This document shows positions 1-8,814 of a DNA stretch of 64,000 nucleotides, piece by piece. The stretch lies in NCBI GenBank assembly GCA_038316435.1, contig JBBQAQ010000005.1, forward strand, positions 62,001 through 126,000, given 5' to 3'. Position 1 is the first letter of the stretch, and the number at the start of each line of letters is the position of its first letter. The stretch is from JACJXF01 sp038316435 (lineage in GTDB: Bacteria; Bacteroidota; Bacteroidia; Bacteroidales; GCA-2748055). A model generated the notes under the pieces. That model was not told where the DNA came from. It searched no databases and saw nothing but the letters and a program-made list of their open reading frames with translations. Made by a program: the position numbers and the translations under genes.

Positions 1-1521
1 AAGTGTAATCATATCAGAAACATCGTCAAAAAAGATAAAACCAAGCCGAGCCATTTTCATTAATTGATGACGCACCTGATAAGCGTCTACACCAAGGTAA
101 TCTGCATAGTTCGAAGCAGGGAATCTATTAAATCCAATACCTCTGCCGTATTGCCACAATCCTACAAGCGGATGGATGTTGTCCATTCCACCAAGCTTTT
201 CAAAAAATTCATAATTGAAAAAGTTAGAAGATTCAAAGGTAGCTTTGCCCGTTGCTGTCCCAGATGCAGGCTTAAAAAGAATCGCACCTGATTTCCTTTT
301 CCAAAGCCACTCTTCGAAGTTCATATCAATTTTATGGTAGGTATTTTTATATGGACTTTCTGATGTATATCTCTGCGATTTGGTAAACCTCAGTTCATCA
401 GTACTTTCCATATAAGAAAATTGAAGGTCGGGGTGATAAATCGAATCGCTTTCAAGATACATACTTAATTGAACACTCGCAGATTTCATGCCATTTTCTG
501 AAATTAGTATCTGGTTAGTCTTCAGCTTCATTCTAAGTGTGTCGGCGTCATAAATATTAAGAATTGCAGGTTCCTGTTCGCTACCTGTACCAGCAAGTTT
601 AGAACCCTGCATCGATAATCCTCCAACGAATTTTATTCCACTGAACAAGTCAGGTAGAATATACTTGTTTTGATAAGAATAAAACTTTGGATATAACGCA
701 TTTTCAGGGTTATTAATTAGCATGACCTTCTCTTCAATGCGACCCATTAGAGGAAAGTTGAAGTACTTCTTATAAAAGAATGCTACCGTGTCGGCCTTAA
801 ATTCGGTTTTCTGAAGGGTAATTTTATAATTGGAATATTCTGCATATACATCTTTTATATCATACCCTGCGCGCTCCCAGCTAACAACCCCTTTTTTACC
901 TATCCATATCATGTCAACGGGGTTGAGAGTGCCTGAAGTTCCCAAAATCATAATACTATCGCGCTTTGAAAAACAGATTAGATCGACTTTATCGAATTTA
1001 ACAGATGGTTTACCGATATTAAAAACAAAAACAAAATTGTTTTGAGCAATTTTCCATCCAGTACCAGAACTTGAATAAATTGTATTTGAAGTCAATAAAT
1101 TGATTGTCAAATCCAGATATTGCGCGGTTATTTTCAAGGGGGTAGCCTTATCTTCTAAAAAGAATTTAAGTGATTGTTTCCAAGCAGTAGGATCAGCTTT
1201 ATCATAATCCCCTGAGGAAAAAAGCATAATTATTTTAATCAACTGAATAAAATGCGGGCTGGGCCTACCATTTTTTTTAAGCAGAGAATTTGATATTTGG
1301 ATTATCTCATTCCTTTGGTCGGCTGATATAGCGGGAGAATTCCATTTTGCAATGAATTCATTAAGAATAAGATTATCAGCCTCATTGATATAATTATCAC
1401 AAAGTTTTTGAAACTCTTCAATATAAATTACTGAATCGGAAGTAAAACTTCGAATTTGCTGATTAAAGGCAGGAAAGAAAATTGATGAGAAGGCAATTAT
1501 AAGCAGGTATATTTTCTTCAT
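1..1521 (-). CDS. Large exported protein of unknown function (C-terminus beyond window)
   Basis: The frame is open from an ATG at 1521 to the window edge, giving the first 507 residues of a longer protein. It starts MKKIYLLIIAFSSIFFPAF, a typical signal peptide, so the protein is exported. The rest is a mixed, beta-rich sequence with no motif I can name; visible local features are LGTSGTLNP and a segment GLWQYGRGIGFNRFPASNY. There is no catalytic signature. It lies 28 bp downstream of prmA on the same strand, so it is probably the distal gene of a tpiA-prmA transcript. Large exported proteins of unknown function are common in Bacteroidota; I do not assign a role. The C-terminus, which might carry a sorting signal, is outside the window. 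Confidence 0.75.
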   Translation of the reverse strand, partial: MKKIYLLIIAFSSIFFPAFNQQIRSFTSDSVIYIEEFQKLCDNYINEADNLILNEFIAKWNSPAISADQRNEIIQISNSLLKKNGRPSPHFIQLIKIIMLFSSGDYDKADPTAWKQSLKFFLEDKATPLKITAQYLDLTINLLTSNTIYSSSGTGWKIAQNNFVFVFNIGKPSVKFDKVDLICFSKRDSIMILGTSGTLNPVDMIWIGKKGVVSWERAGYDIKDVYAEYSNYKITLQKTEFKADTVAFFYKKYFNFPLMGRIEEKVMLINNPENALYPKFYSYQNKYILPDLFSGIKFVGGLSMQGSKLAGTGSEQEPAILNIYDADTLRMKLKTNQILISENGMKSASVQLSMYLESDSIYHPDLQFSYMESTDELRFTKSQRYTSESPYKNTYHKIDMNFEEWLWKRKSGAILFKPASGTATGKATFESSNFFNYEFFEKLGGMDNIHPLVGLWQYGRGIGFNRFPASNYADYLGVDAYQVRHQLMKMARLGFIFFDDVSDMITL

Positions 1522-1549
1522 AATTTCGCCGGGTTGAGGTATGAAATAA

Positions 1550-2386
1550 TTATTTCCTCAAATTAAGCGAAATCCAGTTATTTTCATAAAAACTACTGAT
1601 AAAAGTAAATCCATATTCATTTGCTTTTGCAAGGAGAACTTCTTTATCAACTGTGAGAATTCCGCTTATAATGAGGGTTCCATTGTCTTTTAATGCTTTA
1701 AAATACTCCGGAAGGTCTTGTAATAAAATATTTCGATTAATGTTAGCAAGGATAAAATGGAATGAATGTCCTTCAAGGACTGAGCTGTCACCGGGAAAAA
1801 CATCCCAGGGCTGTGAAATATTATTTTTTTGAAAATTTTCATATGCATTCTGAAATGCCCAACTATCATTATCAATAGCTAAAACATAGGATGCACCCAT
1901 AAGTTTAGCAACTATACCCAAAACACCGGTGCCACAACCCATATCGAGAACTTCCTTGGAATTAAGATCATTTCGCAACATTTCTCTAAGCATGAGCCGG
2001 GTAGTTTCGTGATGTCCAGTACCAAAAGACATTTTAGGCTCGATAATAACTGTATATTCCAGGTCAGGTATTGTATGAAAAGATGCTTTTATGAGAATTC
2101 GGTCATCAACAGAAATGGGCGAGAAATTTTTTTCCCATTGTTCATTCCAGTTTTTTTCAATAATAGATTGATAAGTAAAAACCAATTCTGAATTTCCGGT
2201 CTGTTTAAATGAATCGATTATTGTTTGAATTTTTGCACTTAGGAGTTTTTCAGATCCAAATGCTTTTAAGAAAAGTTCATCTTCCTCAAAACTTTCAAAA
2301 CCAGCGTCAAACAGAAAGGCAATAAGCCTTTCTGTTTCTTCTATCTGGATATTTAATTTCTCTATTGAAAGTTCAATCTGAATCAT
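1550..2386 (-). CDS. prmA: Ribosomal protein L11 methyltransferase PrmA
   Basis: PrmA uses S-adenosylmethionine to trimethylate amino groups of ribosomal protein L11 in the cytoplasm. The 278-residue length fits the family. The N-terminal half is the substrate-recognition region; the C-terminal half holds the family hallmark PKMSFGTGHHETTRLM, followed by the SAM-binding loop LDMGCGTGVLGI and the motif ILANINRNIL, which corresponds to the usual LANI/N-type motif IV. The gene starts 10 bp after the tpiA stop on the same strand, so the two are probably co-transcribed. An unrelated large exported protein gene follows after 28 bp. No oddities are seen in length or key residues. Confidence 0.95.
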   Translation of the reverse strand: MIQIELSIEKLNIQIEETERLIAFLFDAGFESFEEDELFLKAFGSEKLLSAKIQTIIDSFKQTGNSELVFTYQSIIEKNWNEQWEKNFSPISVDDRILIKASFHTIPDLEYTVIIEPKMSFGTGHHETTRLMLREMLRNDLNSKEVLDMGCGTGVLGIVAKLMGASYVLAIDNDSWAFQNAYENFQKNNISQPWDVFPGDSSVLEGHSFHFILANINRNILLQDLPEYFKALKDNGTLIISGILTVDKEVLLAKANEYGFTFISSFYENNWISLNLRK

Positions 2387-2396
2387 CTAAAGCAAA

Positions 2397-3146
2397 TCAG
2401 AATGCGTTTACAATCTGTAAAAATTCATCAGCTTTCAATGATGCTCCGCCAATCAGGCCTCCATCTACATCAGGGTTCGCAAAAAGTTCTTTTGCATTTG
2501 ATCCCTTACAACTTCCTCCATAGAGAATGGTTGTATCATCTGCAATTTGCGCTCCATACTTGTTACTGATTTCAGTACGTATATATTTATGCATCTCCTG
2601 TGCTTGTTCAGGACTTGCTGTAACACCTGTTCCTATTGCCCAAACAGGCTCATAAGCTATAACTACCTTACAAAATTCAGCTGGACTCAAGTGAAAAACT
2701 CCTTCTGTAAGCTGGGATTTAACAACATCAAAATGCTTATTGGCATTGCGTTCAGGAAGTACTTCGCCAATACAGAAAATAGGTTTTAAATCTTTTGACA
2801 AAGTAATGTTTACTTTTTTTGCAAGAACCGCATTATCTTCATGATAATATGCTCTGCGTTCAGAATGACCAATAATAATATATTCAGCACCAATTGATTT
2901 AATCATACCAACTGAAACTTCACCGGTAAACGCTCCTGATTCCTCAGATGAACAGTTTTGTGCAGATAATTTAACAACTGAAAGTACTTTTTTAATATCA
3001 GCCAGATGGGTAAAGGGTGGTGCAATTATTACCAATGCATTGCTGGTTTTATTCACAGCCAATGAATTAACCGCTGCGGCCAATTCAAGTCCATCGCTGA
3101 TAACAGTATTCATTTTCCAGTTTCCTGCAACAATTTTTTGTCTCAT
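2397..3146 (-). CDS. tpiA: Triosephosphate isomerase
   Basis: TpiA interconverts dihydroxyacetone phosphate and glyceraldehyde 3-phosphate in glycolysis and gluconeogenesis. The 249-residue protein has the standard TIM barrel signatures: substrate-binding N9 and K11 in AGNWKMN, catalytic H94 in IIGHSERR, catalytic E166 in AYEPVWAIGTG, and the phosphate-binding LYGGSCKGSNA and GGLIGGASL loops near the end. It is the first gene of an apparent tpiA-prmA operon. An exact TACTTTTG promoter element lies about 40 bp upstream of its ATG. With pckA, ppdK, pyk and mdh in the same window it belongs to central carbon metabolism, but it is not linked to them in an operon. Confidence 0.97.
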   Translation of the reverse strand: MRQKIVAGNWKMNTVISDGLELAAAVNSLAVNKTSNALVIIAPPFTHLADIKKVLSVVKLSAQNCSSEESGAFTGEVSVGMIKSIGAEYIIIGHSERRAYYHEDNAVLAKKVNITLSKDLKPIFCIGEVLPERNANKHFDVVKSQLTEGVFHLSPAEFCKVVIAYEPVWAIGTGVTASPEQAQEMHKYIRTEISNKYGAQIADDTTILYGGSCKGSNAKELFANPDVDGGLIGGASLKADEFLQIVNAF

Positions 3147-3186
3147 ATCAATTCTATTTAGTTTAAAGGGGATTAAAAATGAAGGT

Positions 3187-3194
3187 CAAAAGTA
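3187..3194 (-). promoter_or_regulatory. Predicted tpiA promoter, -7 element TACTTTTG
   Basis: The minus strand reads TACTTTTG here, an exact match to the Bacteroidota -7 consensus TAnnTTTG, 40 bp upstream of the tpiA ATG. No clear TTTG is seen at the -33 spacing, so the call rests on the -7 element and its position. Confidence 0.45.
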
Positions 3195-3241
3195 CTAAAG
3201 TTGCATGAAAATTCATTGATACTTTAGGAGATAATATTGGA

Positions 3242-4327
3242 TTATTTTCTGATCCTTGGATCAAGCAATGCATAAATAAGGTCCATAGAAATATTGACGA
3301 TTACAAAAATCACTGAAGTGGTCAGTACACATCCCAGAACAACTGGAAGATCATAATTATTTAAAGCATTTACCAGCATGTAGCCTAAGCCTTTCCATCC
3401 AAAAATGTATTCTATAAAAACAACACCAGCCAGCATACTGGCAAACCATCCACTGATTGCTGTAACAACTGGATTCAAAGAGTTTCGTAGTGCATGTACG
3501 CCAATCACTCTGGATTTTTTTAATCCTTTTGCATATGCGGTGCGGATGTAGTCTTGATTTAATACTTCCAGCATTGAATTTCTTGAAAGCTGGATTACAA
3601 CCGACAGAGGCCTAATTCCCAGAGTAAACGCAGGTAATATAAGATTTTTAAGTTGCAATTTTATCCCTTTTCCAAAATCATCTATTTCATACAAATTGCC
3701 AGTAATATTAAGGTGGGTGAAATTTCCTAATTTGTAAGCAAAAAACCAAGCAATCAGAATTGCAGCAAAAAATGATGGAATGCTCATTCCTAATGCTGAA
3801 AAAAACAAAGTACCCCGATCGTACCAAGTATCCTTATTTAATGCTGAAAATGTACCTAGTATTGTACCGGCAAAAAAAGCCAGAAGTATAGCTGCCAGAG
3901 CCAGAATCAAAGTATTTGGAAAGGCCTCTGAAATCATTTCTCCAACAGGTCTCCGGCTTTGAAAAGATCTGCCCAGCCAGGGCATCTTAATAACTATGCA
4001 TTTCCCACTTTCAAGGGTGAAGATAACTTTTGCGGTCTTGTATTTTTCCTTGTCAAGGTAAAAGTAAGAGTCTGTATTCTTCGACATATGAAAAGATACG
4101 GGTGAAAGATCGTTCAAGTACCTGATATATTGTAAATGCAGTGGCTTATCGAGTCCTAGTTCTGTTCGAATACCCTCGAGACTTGTCATATCAGCTCTTT
4201 GACCCAGCATCATGCGCGCTGGGTCACCAGGAAGAACATTAAACAGGAAAAAAATAAGTGTTACAACTCCCAGTAAAACTGCTAGCCCATAAAATGTTCT
4301 TTCTGCAATATTCTTTAATAAGATCAT
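3242..4327 (-). CDS. ABC transporter permease, DppB/OppB type
   Basis: This 361-residue inner-membrane protein is a permease subunit of the peptide/nickel (Opp/Dpp) class. It has the family's N-terminal helix followed by FNVLPGDPARMMLG, and the cytoplasmic loop that docks on the ATPase is recognisable as AYAKGLKKSRVIGVHALRN, followed by NPVVTAISGWFASMLAGVV. The C-terminus LIYALLDPRIRK is typical. About 60 residues between the first helix and the core (roughly 60-120) contain a charged, lysine-rich periplasmic segment longer than in the enterobacterial proteins. No second permease, ATPase or binding protein is adjacent; the flanking genes are tpiA and a DoxX protein. Substrate is unknown and the partner subunits must be encoded elsewhere. 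Confidence 0.88.
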   Translation of the reverse strand: MILLKNIAERTFYGLAVLLGVVTLIFFLFNVLPGDPARMMLGQRADMTSLEGIRTELGLDKPLHLQYIRYLNDLSPVSFHMSKNTDSYFYLDKEKYKTAKVIFTLESGKCIVIKMPWLGRSFQSRRPVGEMISEAFPNTLILALAAILLAFFAGTILGTFSALNKDTWYDRGTLFFSALGMSIPSFFAAILIAWFFAYKLGNFTHLNITGNLYEIDDFGKGIKLQLKNLILPAFTLGIRPLSVVIQLSRNSMLEVLNQDYIRTAYAKGLKKSRVIGVHALRNSLNPVVTAISGWFASMLAGVVFIEYIFGWKGLGYMLVNALNNYDLPVVLGCVLTTSVIFVIVNISMDLIYALLDPRIRK

Positions 4328-4433
4328 TCAGTTATTATAGGTTTAGACGTTGCAATTTTCCGGCAGTCTACAGATTTTTTTATCAATGCAAAAAGGAGTA
4401 AATTCTGAAATATTTCATTTAACTTATTGATTA

Positions 4434-6332
4434 TTAGCGTTTAATGAACGGATCTTCAAAAAATACCCTAATAAATAGCGCCAGGAATAAAAAGCCAAGA
4501 ACCAAAATATAAATCCTTTTTTCCTCGAGGGAATTTCGTATTTTTTCCAATAAATATGGCATAATAAATGTTTCTATTTTATTGGTTTCAGTGGCCACCT
4601 GAACAGAATTACGGAATTCATTAGGTTCTGGAATTAATTTATCATTCCATTTTGCCATAACTTTGCCATTTCTAAAATGAATAAGTGAAACTCCCTTCCC
4701 TGAAACTCCCTCTATAAAGGATTTATTTCCTGAACAAAAGTTAATTGGAGTAATAAAAGAGTCGGTGAATCCGTATATCTGAGCAGCATCTAGCCCGCAC
4801 ATACCATAGAAAAACACAGGACCCTGAGGTAGTGACGCAGCAGTCATTGAAAGATTATTCAGCTTTTCAAGTATATCAGGATCTGCATTTTGCGGTTCGA
4901 GTGTTGACACTAAAAAAACATCACCTGATTGCTGAAGTATCTCTCCTGTCTTATCAGCTCCCTCGGGAGTTAAAAGTTGGAAATCCTTAATAGGAGAAGT
5001 ATAGCCGGATTCAATTTTTTCAGAATGTGAACTAACAAAAACCCAGTCACTGCTTTGTGGGAAGCTATCCATGGTAAAGGTAGCAACACTGTCGTTTTGA
5101 ATATTCCTGTATTCCAGACTGGTCTGGTAGATATCATTTCTGGCACCAGTTGGAGTTGTCCACATGCGTTTCACATCAGCTCCTTTTGCAAAAGGATAGT
5201 CTTTAAGAAGCTTTTCCATATTCGAACCCAAATCTTTAATTTCAGGAAAATCGTTAGAATGCCATTTTGCGAGGATAGTGCCGTTCTTTATCAGTAATAG
5301 CCCGGGGTTTGAACGCACAATTGTTTTCAAAGCGATCTCATCTGCACTTCCAAAATCGTATTTGAGGTCAAGATTTTTTACCGTTTTAAGAATATCTGAG
5401 TTTACAGAAGCTGTAACAGCATAAAATTGTACATCGTCGAAAATGCCACTCAGTTTATAATAATCATTGGCTTTCATTAATCCGTTTTGATCTGCATCCG
5501 GCAAATTGTATGACACAAGAAGGAAAACAAAATCATCGGTATTTTTGATTGTTTCAGAAACATCCTCCCCATTTGGAGCCTGTATGGAAAAATCATGGAT
5601 AAGAGGTTTATACCCTTCAGAAATCAAGATTGATTTTGAGCTGGAGAATTTCCATAAACTATCCTTAGGAAAATTATCAATGGTAAACTCGGAAATTTTT
5701 TCATCCGAAATGTTTTGATAATATAACCGTGTTTCATAAACATCAATTGCTGCACCTTCTGGATACGTAGAAGCATCAGGAATATTGGTACCGGTTTTAT
5801 AAGGCATAAAATCGAGAATGGGAAGATGATTTTTACAATAAAGTGACAAACCAAGTGCCATTGCAAAAAAGACTGATAGCACGCCCCATTCTGCAAATGC
5901 ATTGCGAATAACAGGAAAGTTTTTTCTCCCAATAAAAATCAACAAAGTAAAAATCATTAGAACTATATTCTTCCAGAATGTTTCCCAATTGGTAAGAATA
6001 AGCGCATCTCCAAAACAACCACAGTCGGTAACCGGATTAAAAATCGCCAGTATGAATGTTAAAACTGTGAAAAAAGACATGAAGAGCAGTACCGCCCATG
6101 AAACCACTTTCATACGATATCCTAGAAGAAGACTAATACCCATTAATAGTTCAGCGGATGACAAAAGCATTGCGAGCGGAAGGGCAGCCCACGACATGAA
6201 CCCCATCCCGAAAGCATTAAAGTAATCAGTGAATTTATAGGTGGAGCCTAAAGGGTCGACAGCTTTTACAAATCCCGAAAAAATAAATACTAAGCCGACA
6301 AGTATCCTGCATATTGTTCTGAGAGTTTTCAT
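4434..6332 (-). CDS. DoxX/MauE-like membrane protein with two tandem thioredoxin-like domains (BT_3928-like)
   Basis: The 632-residue protein begins with a four-helix DoxX/MauE-like domain (about 1-150) carrying the conserved DCGCFGDA segment (C104, C106). From memory of Bacteroidota proteins annotated as BT_3928 family, one thioredoxin-like periplasmic domain normally follows. Here two related segments follow: about 197-365 (VYETRLYYQNIS ... PGLLLIKNGTILAKWHSND) and about 400-570 (IYQTSLEYRNIQ ... GVSLIHFRNGKVMAKWND). A last helix lies at about 607-624. The first copy lacks a CxxC; the second has isolated cysteines (C512, C533). A role in periplasmic redox or electron transfer is an inference. 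The stop overlaps the tmk region by 4 bp in tmk-first order, so the two are co-transcribed. Confidence 0.8.
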   Translation of the reverse strand: MKTLRTICRILVGLVFIFSGFVKAVDPLGSTYKFTDYFNAFGMGFMSWAALPLAMLLSSAELLMGISLLLGYRMKVVSWAVLLFMSFFTVLTFILAIFNPVTDCGCFGDALILTNWETFWKNIVLMIFTLLIFIGRKNFPVIRNAFAEWGVLSVFFAMALGLSLYCKNHLPILDFMPYKTGTNIPDASTYPEGAAIDVYETRLYYQNISDEKISEFTIDNFPKDSLWKFSSSKSILISEGYKPLIHDFSIQAPNGEDVSETIKNTDDFVFLLVSYNLPDADQNGLMKANDYYKLSGIFDDVQFYAVTASVNSDILKTVKNLDLKYDFGSADEIALKTIVRSNPGLLLIKNGTILAKWHSNDFPEIKDLGSNMEKLLKDYPFAKGADVKRMWTTPTGARNDIYQTSLEYRNIQNDSVATFTMDSFPQSSDWVFVSSHSEKIESGYTSPIKDFQLLTPEGADKTGEILQQSGDVFLVSTLEPQNADPDILEKLNNLSMTAASLPQGPVFFYGMCGLDAAQIYGFTDSFITPINFCSGNKSFIEGVSGKGVSLIHFRNGKVMAKWNDKLIPEPNEFRNSVQVATETNKIETFIMPYLLEKIRNSLEEKRIYILVLGFLFLALFIRVFFEDPFIKR

Positions 6333-7003
6333 TTAAATACTTTATTTACTATTTTATCAAAAATTAATTTTGGTGGAAGAACGTCTCCGCTGCCGTTACT
6401 ACAATCGATAACCGAAAAATTCTTTTGTTTTACTCCTAATTCCAGATATATCTGCCTTACACGTTTCTGAAAATCAAGATCATCTTCATGAATATCGCGT
6501 GTTCCCTGTAAATAATTCCTATCCATCCCCTCCCGCTCTGAAGAAAGCTGTGCTGTGGTAAATTCAAATGGAACATCCAGAAAAATATTCTGATCGGGAA
6601 CAGGAATTTTAAAATACTCGTACTCGAGATGCAATATCCAATCATTAAGCTTTTGCCTTTCCTCTTCTACATTGAGTTTTGCGCACTGAAATGCGATATT
6701 TGATATAACGTATCGATCCACCAAAACGAAATAATCCTTTTCAAGCCAGGTTTTGATCATCTTGGATGCATCATTTCTGTCACCTGCATAAATCAGTGCA
6801 ACCAGATAGGGATCTACTGAATTATTGGCTCCAAGTTCACCTCTCAGAAAGCGGGCGATCAAGTCACCGTATACCGGAGCATCCATTCGCGGGAAATGGA
6901 GGTATTCATGTTTAATTCCTTCAGAATTCAAGAAATCACGAAATAATTTAATCTGGGTTGATTTGCCCGACCCATCAAGGCCTTCTAAAACTACAAATTT
7001 CAT
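6329..7003 (-). CDS. tmk: Thymidylate kinase
   Basis: Tmk phosphorylates dTMP to dTDP with ATP in the cytoplasm. The 224-residue protein starts with the P-loop GLDGSGKST (residues 8-16) and contains the DRY motif in VLVDRYVISNIAFQ, matching the family. The lid region is less conserved than in E. coli. It is slightly longer than the usual 205-215 residues, as is common for the Bacteroidota form. Its end overlaps the ATG of the DoxX-like gene by 4 bp, which indicates translational coupling. It is divergent from folP with 75 bp between the two starts. Confidence 0.93.
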   Translation of the reverse strand: MKFVVLEGLDGSGKSTQIKLFRDFLNSEGIKHEYLHFPRMDAPVYGDLIARFLRGELGANNSVDPYLVALIYAGDRNDASKMIKTWLEKDYFVLVDRYVISNIAFQCAKLNVEEERQKLNDWILHLEYEYFKIPVPDQNIFLDVPFEFTTAQLSSEREGMDRNYLQGTRDIHEDDLDFQKRVRQIYLELGVKQKNFSVIDCSNGSGDVLPPKLIFDKIVNKVFK

Positions 7004-7053
7004 TATGTTTCTATATATTTTTAAAGTGTTCAGTCAGGATTTACCCAAAATGC

Positions 7054-7061
7054 TACCTTTG
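7054..7061 (+). promoter_or_regulatory. Predicted folP-cdaA promoter, -7 element TACCTTTG
   Basis: An exact TAnnTTTG element (TACCTTTG) lies 17 bp upstream of the folP ATG. Transcription would start only about 10 nt before the start codon, giving a very short leader. No good -33 TTTG is visible. Confidence 0.45.
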
Positions 7062-7078
7062 CAATAACAATCCCAAAC

Positions 7079-7960
7079 ATGACAAATCTGACGCTTAAAG
7101 ATACGGTTTTTTCAGAAAAACATAGCCTCAACTGTAGAGGGAAGTTACTTGATCTTGCCCGGCCTGCAATTATGGGAATCTTGAATATTACAGATGATTC
7201 TTTTTTTGACGGTGGTATATATGTTGATACTAATACAATCCTCGAAAGAGTTAAGCTTATGCTTTCTCAGGGTGCCGACATTATTGATATAGGTGCAATG
7301 TCAACCCGGCCTGGTTCACTTCCGGTACATGAAGAAATTGAAATTGAAAGACTTTCAGAAGCGTTGGAACTAATTCGGAAATCGTTTCCGGATATAATTA
7401 TTTCAATAGATACTTTCAGACCAGAAGTTGCCCGAAAAATGATACTTGAATACAAAATTGACATAATAAATGATATCACTGCCGGTGGTGAAAATGAGGA
7501 AATGTTTCAGATTATCGCTGAATTTAAAGTGCCATATATCATAATGCATATGCAGGGGGAGCCTGGTACTATGCAACAAAAGCCACAATATCCTGACGTT
7601 GTAGATGAAGTACTTTTGTACCTCGCAAAAAAAACATCAAGCCTAAGGAAATTGGGGGTAAATGATATTATTGTTGATCCGGGCTTTGGTTTTGGAAAAA
7701 CATTGGATCATAATTATGAACTTCTCGCAAATCTTTCTGTTTTTTGTTCTCTGGAATTACCAATTCTTGTAGGACTATCGCGTAAATCAATGATTTCAAG
7801 GTTTTTAAATACAAGTCCGGATGATGCTTTAAACGGAACAACAGCCCTTCATATGTTTGCCTTAAACCAGAGCGCAAATATACTTAGGGTTCATGACGTT
7901 AAGGAGGCAGTTGAAACTCGAAATCTCTATTACAAACTCAGAGAAACTGCTGATAAGTGA
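7079..7960 (+). CDS. folP: Dihydropteroate synthase
   Basis: FolP condenses p-aminobenzoate with 6-hydroxymethyl-dihydropterin pyrophosphate in folate synthesis. The 293-residue protein shows the family signatures in order: IMGILNITDDSFFDGG (pterin pyrophosphate loop; the usual NxTPDSF proline is Asp here), IDIGAMSTRPGS, INDITAG, IVDPGFGFGKTLDHN and VGLSRKSMI. The ATG at 7079 gives about 25 residues before the first motif, which is normal for Bacteroidota. It is followed after 44 bp by the diadenylate cyclase gene on the same strand; this folP-cdaA order is common in the phylum and suggests one transcript. Confidence 0.95.
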   Translation: MTNLTLKDTVFSEKHSLNCRGKLLDLARPAIMGILNITDDSFFDGGIYVDTNTILERVKLMLSQGADIIDIGAMSTRPGSLPVHEEIEIERLSEALELIRKSFPDIIISIDTFRPEVARKMILEYKIDIINDITAGGENEEMFQIIAEFKVPYIIMHMQGEPGTMQQKPQYPDVVDEVLLYLAKKTSSLRKLGVNDIIVDPGFGFGKTLDHNYELLANLSVFCSLELPILVGLSRKSMISRFLNTSPDDALNGTTALHMFALNQSANILRVHDVKEAVETRNLYYKLRETADK

Positions 7961-8004
7961 TATTGTCAATGATTTTTCTAATTTTGTTTTAAATATAAAG
8001 TCAG

Positions 8005-8790
8005 GTGCTAACACTCTTTTTACATTTAAGGTTCCTCGATATTCTGGATATTTTTCTGGTTGCAATACTTTTCTATCAAGTGTACATGTTGATACGCAGG
8101 ACTGTAGCCTTAAACATTATCCTGGCTATAATTATTATTTATTTTTTCTGGGGATTGGTTAAAATGCTTAGGATGGAACTCCTAAGTAACATTATAGGAC
8201 AGGTTATTGGGGTTGGTGTAATAGCGCTTATTATAGTTTTCCAACAAGAAATACGTCGTTTTCTTATTATGATTGGAACCCGATATATTAGCAGAAACAG
8301 ATTCCGTATCGCTGGTATGTTCAGAATGGACCTAGACCCCAGACCCCGAATGAGAATAAAATCAATTGTAAAAGCGGTAACCAATCTATCGAATTCGAAA
8401 ACAGGTGCACTCATTGTAATTAAGAGAAAATCAAGTCTTGAAATGTATGCCCAGGCTGGAGATATTCTGGAAGCAAACATTTCCAGCCGCTTAATTATTA
8501 GCATTTTTAACAAATTCAGTCCCCTGCATGATGGGGCGATTATTATTGATAAAGAAAAGATATTTGCTGCAAGGGTCGTACTACCTGTAACAGACAACCC
8601 TGATTTACCTCCGGATTATGGACTCAGACACAGGGCTGCCCTGGGAATTACAGAAGTTACTGATTCTCTGGTAATTGTTGTTTCAGAAGAAACAGGAATA
8701 GTTTCGATTGCTGAAAATAATGAAATTGAAAGAGGGATATCTTCCCCTAAACTAATGGAAAGGCTTGAGCAGGAATTTCAGAATATCTGA
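8005..8790 (+). CDS. cdaA: Diadenylate cyclase CdaA (c-di-AMP synthase)
   Basis: CdaA makes the second messenger c-di-AMP from two ATP at the membrane. The 261-residue protein has three N-terminal helices (about 10-85) with the family start RFLDILDIFLVAILFYQ, then a DAC domain with the catalytic LHDGAIII motif and the RHRAALGITE motif, both intact. Translation probably starts at GTG 8005, since no ATG lies close before the conserved first helix. It follows folP in an apparent operon. The Firmicutes partners CdaR and GlmM are not adjacent, as is usual in Bacteroidota. Downstream effectors of c-di-AMP cannot be read from this window. Confidence 0.93.
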   Translation: MLTLFLHLRFLDILDIFLVAILFYQVYMLIRRTVALNIILAIIIIYFFWGLVKMLRMELLSNIIGQVIGVGVIALIIVFQQEIRRFLIMIGTRYISRNRFRIAGMFRMDLDPRPRMRIKSIVKAVTNLSNSKTGALIVIKRKSSLEMYAQAGDILEANISSRLIISIFNKFSPLHDGAIIIDKEKIFAARVVLPVTDNPDLPPDYGLRHRAALGITEVTDSLVIVVSEETGIVSIAENNEIERGISSPKLMERLEQEFQNI

Positions 8791-8813
8791 TTAAAATGAG
8801 TTAATCATTTTAA
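8791..8813. terminator. AT-rich hairpin between convergent cdaA and plsY
   Basis: The sequence TTAAAATGA-gttaa-TCATTTTAA forms a 9-bp perfect stem with a 5-nt loop directly after the cdaA stop and before the plsY stop. Being AT-rich it is weak, but it sits between two convergent genes where a bidirectional terminator is expected. There is no GC core. Confidence 0.4.
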
Positions 8814-8814
8814 A

